Source: Lachnospira sp. | GTDB lineage: Bacteria; Bacillota; Clostridia; Lachnospirales; Lachnospiraceae | DNA length: 64,000 bases | Assembly: GCA_017621205.1 (NCBI GenBank) | Contig: JAGATQ010000057.1 | Span: 1-64,000, forward strand | Direction of reading: 5' to 3' | Shown: piece by piece, positions 54,571 to 62,246 of the stretch | Position numbering within the stretch: position 1 is the first letter of the stretch | Layout: every line of letters begins with the position of its first letter | Notes under the pieces: generated by a model | The model's database searches: none | Seen by the model: only the letters and a program-made list of their open reading frames with translations | Told to the model about the DNA's origin: nothing | Made by a program: the position numbers and the translations under genes

Positions 54571-57500
54571 ATGAACGTGAGAGGAAAGAGAAAAATAGGA
54601 CGAAGATTTCTGGCAGTTGTTTTATCTGTCTGTATGCTGCTTACCGTACAGCCGAATTTGTGGGATGGTGTTATGGTACAGGCGGAAGAGGTTGCAAGTG
54701 GTACCTGTGGCACTGGCGTGAGTTACACGCTGGATGAGAAAGGCATGCTGACCATTACGGGAACGGGGAAAATGGATGATTATACAGACCAATCTACGCC
54801 GCCATGGTATGAGAACCGTTTGAAGATTTACCTCGTAAAAATTGAGTCTGGAGTGACGAGCATAGGGAATAGTGCATTTAATGGTTGCAGCAGCCTAGTG
54901 GGCGTGACGATAGAAGATAGTGTGACAAGCATAGGGGACTATGCGTTTTATAATTGCAGCAGCCTGATGAGTGTGGAAATACCAAATGGAGTGACAAGCA
55001 TAGGGAAATCCGCGTTTTATAAATGCAGCAGCCTGATGAGTGTGGAAATACCAAATGGCGTGACAAGCATAGGGGAATCTACGTTTCGTTATTGCAGCAA
55101 GCTAGAGAGCGTGAAAATACCAAATGGTGTTGGGAGCATAGGGCAATACGCATTTCAAATGTGTAAAAGCCTGAAGGCAGTGACAATCCAAAGCAGTGTG
55201 ACGAGCATAGGGAATGGTGCATTTAATGGTTGCAGCAGTTTGACGAGCGTGACGATACCAGATAGTGTGACAAGCATAGGGAAAGCTGCGTTTGCTAGTT
55301 GCAGTGGTTTGACAAGCGTGGAAATATTGAGCAATGTGACGAGCTTAGAGTCATCTGTTTTTAGCAGCTGCAGCAGCCTGACGAAAGTGACAATCCCAGA
55401 TAGTGTGACAAGCATAGGGGATGGAGCGTTTAATGGATGCAGTGGTTTGACAAGCATTAGGATACCAAGTAAAGTGACAAGCATAGGGGATAGTGTGTTT
55501 TATAATTGTAGCGGCCTGACGGAAGTGACAATCCCAAGTAATGTGAAAAGCATAGGGCAAAGTGCATTTTTTAAATGCAGCAAGCTGACAAGCGTTGAGA
55601 TACCAGATAGTGTGACAAGCATAGGGAATAATGCATTTAATAGTTGCACTGGTTTGACGAGCGTTGAGATACCAATGCGAGTGACAAGCATAGGGAATGG
55701 TGTGTTTAGTAGATGTAGCAGTCTGAGTAGCGTGACGATACCGAGCGGTGTGACGAGCATAGGGAATGGTGCATTTAATGGATGCAGCAGCCTGACGAGC
55801 ATGACGATACCAAATAGTGTGACAAGCATAGGGGAATCCGCGTTTGCTAGTTGCAGCCAATTGGCAGCGGTAACAATGGAATGCAAAATGCCGCCGGACT
55901 TGAAAACGAAAGTTTTTGACGGTTGTCCCTGTGCTGCTGGTAATACAAAAGGCATTTATGTTCCGGCAGGTACGGTGGAAGCATACCGGAGTAAGACTAA
56001 CTGGAGTACATATGAAAAATATATTTCAGATATTCATAACTGGTCGACTGATTGGACCACCAGTGACACGCATCATTGGCATAAATGTAACGTCTCAGAT
56101 TGCGTGATAACAAATGCTGCTGATAATGACGGTTATGGAGAGCATGTCTATGACGATGGCAGCGATACTACCTGTAATACCTGCGGCTATATTAGAACGC
56201 TAGATACCACGCCTCCTACGGGGACGATTGCAATAGAGAATAATTCATGGACGAGTTTATTAGATGCAATCACTTTCGGAGTGTTTTTCAAAGAGACAAA
56301 GCAGGTAACGGTTACGGCAGAGGATACAGACTCCGGCGTGGATAAAGTATATTACTATATTTCAAATTCAGACAGTGCTATGACGGAGAATGAGGTAAAG
56401 GCACTCGAAGCGAACGCATGGACGCAAGGGAACTCTTTTTCCATAGACCCAGACAAAAAATGCGTTATTTATGCAAAGATAACCGACAAGGCGGGAAATG
56501 TGACATATCTTTCTTCGGACGGGCTGGTGTTTGACGCCACGCCTCCGGTAATTACAGGTGTGACAAACGGAGGAACCTACCATACGCCGCAGACGGTTAC
56601 TGTGACGGATGCGATGTCAGGTGTAAAAAGCGTAACGGTAAATGGTACGGAAGTTACTCTCACAGATAACCAATTTACGCTGGGGAAAGCAGAAAATTCC
56701 CAGACCATTGTGGCTACGGACAAGGCAGGGAATACTGCTACGGTTACGCTTACGGTAAAAAATGGGACAATAGCCTATACGGCTCAGGGTTACGAGGGAA
56801 CCTATGACGGACAGCCGCATGGCATTACGGTAACGGTCACAACACCGGATGACGCAGACATAACCTATAGTACAGATGAAGGCGATAATAAAACCTATGA
56901 TGCGGAGAAACCTGTATTTACAAAGGCTGGCACATATACGGTGTATTATAAGATTGTGAAAGAAAATTACGATACTGTTACCGGTTCGCAGAAAGTAATC
57001 ATTACCCCAAAGGCAGTTACCATTACGGCGAACGACCAAAGCATCCCGTGGGGAAATACGGTTGCTGCGACAAAAGATAACGTATCGGCTGACAGTCTTG
57101 TGGAAGGCGATACGGTTTCAGCGGTTACGCTGACGCAAAGCGGAACAGCACTTACGGAGAATGGAACCATTTCCATAGACAGCGTGGTAATTAAGAATGC
57201 GGCAGGGGATGACGTGACAGGCAGTTATAATATCACGAAGAAAACCGGAACGCTGAAGATTACCCATAACACAGAGCTTGCACCGGACAGGATTGAGGCA
57301 ACAAAGACCAAGACCGCTTATGCGGCAGGGGATACGCTGAATGTGGATGACCTGACTGTGACGGCATATTATGAGGATGGTTATAGTGGAACGGTAAGCG
57401 GATATACGACGAATGCGGAAGATATTAACATGTCAACTGCCGGAGTGAAAACATTAACGGTTTCTTATACAGAGAAAAATGTAATAAGGAAAGCAGAGCT

Positions 57501-60252
57501 TGCTATTGTCATTCTGCCGGCAGGAGGAAGTGTGGATGATGACGGAAACATCACGGTACCGGCAGGGGGAAGTATCCAGACGGAAGGCGGGGAAACAATC
57601 ACACTGCCGGACGGAGGAAGTATTGATAAAGACGGAAATGTCGAGGCAGGAAAGATAACGGTTGGAGATACTACGGTTACAGCCCCGGACGGAGGCAAGG
57701 TAACAGTAAATAAGGATGGAACAATCACGATATCAGCAGGAGGAAGTGTGCAGACTGCGGATGGCGAGCCGATAACGCTGCCGACCGGAGGAACCGCAGA
57801 TAAAGACGGAAATGTCGAAGCAGGAAAGATAACGGTAGGAAATACTACGACAATTGCCCCGTCAGGAAAAACGGTTACGGCAGACAAGGATGGAAATATC
57901 ACGGTACCGGAAGGTGGAAGTGTGCAGATTGCAGATGATGAGCTGATCACGCTGTCAGACGGAGGAATTGTAGATAAGAATGGGAATGTCGAAGCAGGAA
58001 AGATAACGGTGGGAGATACCACGGTCACAGCCCCGTCAGAAAAAATGGTTACGGCAGATAAGGATGGAAATATCACGGTGCCGGCCGGAGGAAGTGTGCA
58101 GACTGCGGATGGCGAGAAGATAACGCTGCCGGCTGGAGGAAGTATAGATAAGGACGAGAAGATTACAATACCGGCCGGAGGAAGTGTGCAGACCGCGGAT
58201 GGCGAGTCGATAACGCTGCCGGCCGGAGGAATCGCAGATAAAGACGGAAATGTCGAAGCAGGAAAGATAACGGTAGGAAATACTACGGCAACCGCCCCGG
58301 ACGGAGGCAAGGTAACAGTAGATAAGGATGGAACAATCACGATATCAGCAGGAGGAAGTGTGCAGACGGAAGGCGGTGAGAAGATAACACTGCCGGCTGG
58401 GGGAACCGCAGATAAAGACGGAAATGTCGAGGCAGGAAAGATTACCATAGGAGATACTACGGTCACAGCCCCGGACGGAGAAAAGGTAACGTCAGATAAG
58501 GATGGAACAATCACGATACCGGCAGGAGGAAGTGTGCAGACGGAAGGCGGCGAGAAGATCACGCTACCGGACGGAGGAAGTATTGATAAAGACGGAAATG
58601 TCGAAGCAGGAAAGATAACGGTAGGAAATACCACGGCAACCGCTCCGGATGGAGAAAAGGTAACGTCAGACAAAAACGGGAACATCACGGTACCTGACGG
58701 AGGAACGGTTCAGACTGGAGACGGAGCGGCGATAACCCTGCCAGAGGGAGGAAGCGTTGATAAAGACGGAAATGTAGAAGCCGGAAAGATAACAGTCGGA
58801 GAAACAACGGTAACGGCACCGGAGGGAGGAAAGGTAACAGCAGACAAAGCCGGAACCATCACGGTACCCGCCGGAGGAACGGTTCAGACCGGAGACGGAG
58901 CGGCGATAACCCTGCCAGAGGGAGGAACCGTTGATACAGCCGGAACTATAGAGGCAGGAAAGATAACAGTCGGAGAAACGACGATAACGGCACCGGAGGG
59001 AGGAAAAGTAACGGCAGATAAAGCCGGAATCATCACGGTACCCGCCGAAGGAACGGTAGAGACCGGAGACGGGAAGGAGCTGACTTTACCAAACGGTGGA
59101 ACTGTAGATAAAGATGAAAACATAGAAGCTGAGAAGATAACAAGTGGAGAGACTACAGTAACGGCACCGGAGGGAGGAAAGGTAACGGCAGACAAAGCCG
59201 GAACCATCACGGTACCCGCCGGAGGAAAGGTAGAGACCGGAGACGGGAAGGAGTTGACTTTACCAAACGGTGGAACGGTAGATACAGATGGAAACGTAGA
59301 GGCAGTAAAGACAGATGCAGAGAAAGTGGAAGCGGCAGAGAGCGCCGTGAAGGAAGCACTGGCAGGAATTACGGCAACCAACGGAACCACGAAGGAAGAC
59401 ATTCAGAGCGTAATCAATACGGCATTAACGAAAGCTGAAATTAGTGACGTGACGGTAACGGTGGGAGACTTCAGTAAGACAGAGGCGACCACATCAGCAG
59501 CGGGAAGCATCAGCGGAACCGTAACAATCAAGTGCGGAACCGAGACAGACAGTGTGGTAATCAACAAGAGCATAGGAAAATTGCCAGAGGATACAAAACA
59601 ACCAGAAGCCACAAAAGTGCCGGAGGACAGTATGATTACACCACAGCAGCGGGAAAAAAATAATCTTGCCATAATGGCAGGAATGAAAGTGTCCCAGACA
59701 GGCAAAAAGATTTCCATTAGCTGGGGGAAAATCAAAGAAGCAGACGGCTATCAGGTATATGTCTCATACTGTGGCAAAAAATTTACTGCCAAGCCAGCAA
59801 AGACGGTGAAATCCGCTTCTGTTACCAAAGTCAGTGTGAAGAAGATAAATGGTAAAAAGCTGAATCTGAAAAGGAACTATAAAGTGTACATTGCTGCTTA
59901 TACGATAGTGAACGGTAAAGAAGAAGTAATAGGAAAAACCCTGCCTTGTCATATTGTGGGAAAGAACAACGCCACATATACCAACGCAAAGCAGATTAAG
60001 CTGACAAAAAGCAAATTTACCCTCAAAGCAGGAAAGACCGCTAAGATTAAGGCAAAGGTAGTGCTTGTGGACAAGAAAAAGAAGCCGCTTTCGAATGCAC
60101 ACGCAAAACAGTTCCGCTATGCGACAAGTAATAAAACGGTGGCAACGGTGTCTAAAGCAGGAAAGATAAAGGCAGTAGGAAAGGGAAGCTGTACCATTTA
60201 TGTTTACGCAAGGAACGGATACGCAAAGAAGATTACGGTTAAGGTGAAATAA
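54571..60252 (+). CDS. Giant secreted leucine-rich-repeat/Ig-like protein
   Basis: A 1893-residue secreted protein. Layout by residue: signal peptide (1-38), BspA-type LRR_5 array (~85-435, 15 units of 23 residues around TSIGNGAFNGCSSLTSVTIP), a Trp/His/Cys segment with TCNTCGY (~485-540), Ig-like and MBG/YDG domains (~545-900), a Big_3-like domain (~905-975), a 58-residue tandem repeat array (1023-1574), an Ala/Glu linker (~1580-1690), an FnIII-like domain (~1695-1800) and a Big_2-like C-terminal domain (~1805-1893). It has no LPXTG or SLH anchor. BspA-like LRR proteins bind host or matrix ligands in oral and gut bacteria; the ligand here is unknown. Minus-strand long frames over the repeats are not genes. 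Confidence 0.88.
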   Translation: MNVRGKRKIGRRFLAVVLSVCMLLTVQPNLWDGVMVQAEEVASGTCGTGVSYTLDEKGMLTITGTGKMDDYTDQSTPPWYENRLKIYLVKIESGVTSIGNSAFNGCSSLVGVTIEDSVTSIGDYAFYNCSSLMSVEIPNGVTSIGKSAFYKCSSLMSVEIPNGVTSIGESTFRYCSKLESVKIPNGVGSIGQYAFQMCKSLKAVTIQSSVTSIGNGAFNGCSSLTSVTIPDSVTSIGKAAFASCSGLTSVEILSNVTSLESSVFSSCSSLTKVTIPDSVTSIGDGAFNGCSGLTSIRIPSKVTSIGDSVFYNCSGLTEVTIPSNVKSIGQSAFFKCSKLTSVEIPDSVTSIGNNAFNSCTGLTSVEIPMRVTSIGNGVFSRCSSLSSVTIPSGVTSIGNGAFNGCSSLTSMTIPNSVTSIGESAFASCSQLAAVTMECKMPPDLKTKVFDGCPCAAGNTKGIYVPAGTVEAYRSKTNWSTYEKYISDIHNWSTDWTTSDTHHWHKCNVSDCVITNAADNDGYGEHVYDDGSDTTCNTCGYIRTLDTTPPTGTIAIENNSWTSLLDAITFGVFFKETKQVTVTAEDTDSGVDKVYYYISNSDSAMTENEVKALEANAWTQGNSFSIDPDKKCVIYAKITDKAGNVTYLSSDGLVFDATPPVITGVTNGGTYHTPQTVTVTDAMSGVKSVTVNGTEVTLTDNQFTLGKAENSQTIVATDKAGNTATVTLTVKNGTIAYTAQGYEGTYDGQPHGITVTVTTPDDADITYSTDEGDNKTYDAEKPVFTKAGTYTVYYKIVKENYDTVTGSQKVIITPKAVTITANDQSIPWGNTVAATKDNVSADSLVEGDTVSAVTLTQSGTALTENGTISIDSVVIKNAAGDDVTGSYNITKKTGTLKITHNTELAPDRIEATKTKTAYAAGDTLNVDDLTVTAYYEDGYSGTVSGYTTNAEDINMSTAGVKTLTVSYTEKNVIRKAELAIVILPAGGSVDDDGNITVPAGGSIQTEGGETITLPDGGSIDKDGNVEAGKITVGDTTVTAPDGGKVTVNKDGTITISAGGSVQTADGEPITLPTGGTADKDGNVEAGKITVGNTTTIAPSGKTVTADKDGNITVPEGGSVQIADDELITLSDGGIVDKNGNVEAGKITVGDTTVTAPSEKMVTADKDGNITVPAGGSVQTADGEKITLPAGGSIDKDEKITIPAGGSVQTADGESITLPAGGIADKDGNVEAGKITVGNTTATAPDGGKVTVDKDGTITISAGGSVQTEGGEKITLPAGGTADKDGNVEAGKITIGDTTVTAPDGEKVTSDKDGTITIPAGGSVQTEGGEKITLPDGGSIDKDGNVEAGKITVGNTTATAPDGEKVTSDKNGNITVPDGGTVQTGDGAAITLPEGGSVDKDGNVEAGKITVGETTVTAPEGGKVTADKAGTITVPAGGTVQTGDGAAITLPEGGTVDTAGTIEAGKITVGETTITAPEGGKVTADKAGIITVPAEGTVETGDGKELTLPNGGTVDKDENIEAEKITSGETTVTAPEGGKVTADKAGTITVPAGGKVETGDGKELTLPNGGTVDTDGNVEAVKTDAEKVEAAESAVKEALAGITATNGTTKEDIQSVINTALTKAEISDVTVTVGDFSKTEATTSAAGSISGTVTIKCGTETDSVVINKSIGKLPEDTKQPEATKVPEDSMITPQQREKNNLAIMAGMKVSQTGKKISISWGKIKEADGYQVYVSYCGKKFTAKPAKTVKSASVTKVSVKKINGKKLNLKRNYKVYIAAYTIVNGKEEVIGKTLPCHIVGKNNATYTNAKQIKLTKSKFTLKAGKTAKIKAKVVLVDKKKKPLSNAHAKQFRYATSNKTVATVSKAGKIKAVGKGSCTIYVYARNGYAKKITVKVK
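54837..55871 (+). repeat. 15 leucine-rich repeats, 69 bp per unit
   Basis: Inside the giant protein gene. Each unit encodes about 23 residues with the pattern (V/I)TSIGxxAFxxCSxLxxVxIPxx. Unit DNA is highly similar, so recombination between units could change the repeat number. Confidence 0.85.
57637..59292 (+). repeat. Tandem array of 174-bp (58-residue) repeats
   Basis: Nine full repeats plus one internal partial duplication of 30 residues after the third unit: 9 x 58 + 30 = 552 residues, matching the array length exactly. Each unit reads NVEAGKITVGxTTVTAP then GGKVTxDKDGTIT, AGGSVQTxxGE and ITLPxGG. The order is irregular in the middle, consistent with unequal crossing-over. Confidence 0.9.
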
Positions 60253-60300
60253 TAAAAAGCAGCTCCATCCGAAAAGCCCAAATGAATAAAGTGATATACA

Positions 60301-60340
60301 ACCGCCAGTTGCAGATATTCTTGTAATTGGCGGTATTGTT
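60301..60340 (+). terminator. Terminator after the giant protein gene
   Basis: ACCGCCAGTTGCA (60301-60313) pairs with TGTAATTGGCGGT (60322-60334) over 13 positions with two wobbles, followed by a weak ATTGTTATTATA. Confidence 0.65.
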
Positions 60341-60418
60341 ATTATAACCAGTACACCACCTTGCAACTTACTTCCATTTGGTGTATATTAGTAATTGGCT
60401 TAGTTTGCCATTTATGTG

Positions 60419-60472
60419 TTATCTTGAGCATGGAATTATAATTTGCTTCTGATGCTATGCTCAAGGTGATAA
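60419..60472 (+). promoter_or_regulatory. Bulged leader hairpin directly before plsX
   Basis: TTATCTTGAGCAT (60419-60431) pairs with ATGCTCAA (60457-60464) and GATAA (60468-60472), leaving a bulged GGT. The stem lies 12 bases before the plsX ribosome site, so it may regulate translation or transcription of the fatty-acid genes. A TATAAT is at 60437-60442 within the loop. No FapR-type operator is seen. Confidence 0.4.
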
Positions 60473-60497
60473 GTAATAAGAAATTGGAGGATTCTAT

Positions 60498-61520
60498 ATG
60501 AGTGAATTGGTAACAGTTGCTGTGGATGCAATGGGTGGAGACAATGGTGCTTCGGAGATGGTAAAGGGTGTTGTATTAGCGACACAGGAGAACGACCATG
60601 TCCGTGTTATATTATGTGGTGATGAGGATACCATAGAGAATGAGCTTGATAAATATGAATATGACACCGAACGGATTGGCATAGTACCAACGACAGAGGA
60701 AGTGAGCTGCGATGCTTCTCCGGTTATGGAGATTCAGAAAAAGAAGGATTCCTCCATGGTGGTAGCGATGAAGAAGGTGAAGGAGAAGGAGGCAGATGCC
60801 TTTATTTCGGCAGGAAGCTCTGGTGCCATCTTAGTCGGCGGGCAGGTGCTTGTTGGCAGGATGAAGGGGGTAGACCGTGCTCCTCTGGCTCCATTAATTC
60901 CCAATAAAGAGGGCATCTCCCTGCTAATCGACTGCGGTGCCAATATGGATTGTAAGCCGCATCAGCTTGTACAGTTTGCCAAGATGGGCTCTGTCTATAT
61001 GGAGAATGTTGTAGGTATTAAAAATCCCCGGGTGGGTATTGTAAATGTAGGTGTGGAGGAAGCGAAGGGAAACCAGCTTGTAAAGGATGCCTATCCGATG
61101 TTAAAAAATTGCGAGGGGATTAATTTTATCGGCAGCGTAGAGCCGAGAGATGTACCGTATGGCGTCTGTGATGTCATTGTCTGTGACGCCTTTGTAGGTA
61201 ACGTGATTTTAAAGCTTTCTGAAGGGCTTGCGATGGCATTGGTGAAGATGATTAAGGAAGAGGTTATGAAGTCGACCCGCACGAAGCTCGGAGGAGTATT
61301 GGTGAAGCCTGCCTTAAAGGGTGTTATGAAGAAATTTGATGCGACGGAATATGGTGGAGCTCCACTGCTTGGTTTAAATGGTCTTGTGGTTAAGATTCAT
61401 GGCAATGCTACACATTTAGAGATGAAAAATGCAGTATTGCAATGTGTGGATTTTACACAGCAGAGAATTAATGATAAGATTCGGGAAAAAATACAGGATA
61501 TGGTGACAGAAAGCAAATAA
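60498..61520 (+). CDS. plsX: Phosphate acyltransferase PlsX
   Basis: A 340-residue enzyme that makes acyl-phosphate from acyl-ACP and phosphate, the first step to lysophosphatidate with PlsY. It opens VTVAVDAMGGDNG and has SAGSSGAILVGGQVLVGR, LIDCGANMDCKPHQLVQFA and YGGAPLLGLNGLVVKIHGN, all PlsX marks. The ATG follows TTGGAGGATTCTAT. It is the usual neighbour of rpmF, here separated by the accessory region. An acpP gene that often lies between plsX and rnc is absent. Confidence 0.96.
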   Translation: MSELVTVAVDAMGGDNGASEMVKGVVLATQENDHVRVILCGDEDTIENELDKYEYDTERIGIVPTTEEVSCDASPVMEIQKKKDSSMVVAMKKVKEKEADAFISAGSSGAILVGGQVLVGRMKGVDRAPLAPLIPNKEGISLLIDCGANMDCKPHQLVQFAKMGSVYMENVVGIKNPRVGIVNVGVEEAKGNQLVKDAYPMLKNCEGINFIGSVEPRDVPYGVCDVIVCDAFVGNVILKLSEGLAMALVKMIKEEVMKSTRTKLGGVLVKPALKGVMKKFDATEYGGAPLLGLNGLVVKIHGNATHLEMKNAVLQCVDFTQQRINDKIREKIQDMVTESK

Positions 61521-61540
61521 GAGGATGAGGAGATACGGAG

Positions 61541-62245
61541 ATGTTAAAGCCAGATTATGATAAGCTGCAAAACACATTAGGTTATCAGTTTAAGGATTTA
61601 TCTGTATTAAAGCTAGCACTCACGCACAGCTCATTTGCCCATGAGCGGCCGGGACAGACAAAGGGGCAGTATAATGAACGGATTGAATATTTGGGTGATG
61701 CGGTATTAGAGCTGATTGTAAGCGATTATCTCTACTATAATTATCCGAAGAAATCAGAGGGAGAGATGACCCGTACCAGAGCTAGTCTGGTATGTGAGTT
61801 TACCCTGGCAGCATGTGCGAGGGAGATTTCTCTTGGAGACTATATTTTTCTGAGCAAGGGTGAGGATGTGACCGGAGGAAGGAAGCGGGATTCCATTCTT
61901 TCGGATGCCTTTGAGGCAATACTCGGAGCAATCTATGTAGATGGCGGCTTTGAACCGGCAAGGGCGTTTATATCACGGATATTGTTAAAGGATATTGAGC
62001 ATAAGCAGTTGTTTTATGATTCCAAGACCTGTTTGCAGGAGCTTGTGCAGGCGAAGAAAAACCAGCAGCTTCAATATGTGATTGTAAAGGAAAGCGGACC
62101 GGAGCATAACAAACAGTTTGTTGCAGAGGTACAGATTAACGGAGCGGTGATTGCCGAGGGTAAGGGACACTCCAAAAAGACGGCGGAGCAGCAGGCGGCG
62201 TATGCTGCATTGCTAAAGCTGAAAGGTAAAGAAAAGGGACAGTAG
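61541..62245 (+). CDS. rnc: Ribonuclease III
   Basis: A 234-residue endoribonuclease for double-stranded RNA (rRNA processing and turnover). The catalytic signature NERIEYLGDAVLELIVSD is at residues ~47-64, SDAFEAILGAIYVDGG follows with the catalytic Asp/Glu, and the dsRNA-binding domain is C-terminal (GKGHSKKTAEQQAAYAAL). It starts 20 bases after plsX. The smc gene begins 1 base after its stop, the normal rnc-smc order in Clostridia. Confidence 0.97.
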   Translation: MLKPDYDKLQNTLGYQFKDLSVLKLALTHSSFAHERPGQTKGQYNERIEYLGDAVLELIVSDYLYYNYPKKSEGEMTRTRASLVCEFTLAACAREISLGDYIFLSKGEDVTGGRKRDSILSDAFEAILGAIYVDGGFEPARAFISRILLKDIEHKQLFYDSKTCLQELVQAKKNQQLQYVIVKESGPEHNKQFVAEVQINGAVIAEGKGHSKKTAEQQAAYAALLKLKGKEKGQ

Positions 62246-62246
62246 T

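Noticed and set aside
54837..55871. Regular 69-bp repeats that could look like a CRISPR array.
   Set aside because: They are in frame, have no unique spacers and encode leucine-rich repeats; no cas genes are near.
57465..58688. A 407-residue open frame on the minus strand (and similar ones at 58884-59402, 55155-55484, 55351-55860).
   Set aside because: They run antisense to repeat arrays in the giant secreted protein; repeated codon patterns produce stop-free shadows with low-complexity products and no ribosome sites.
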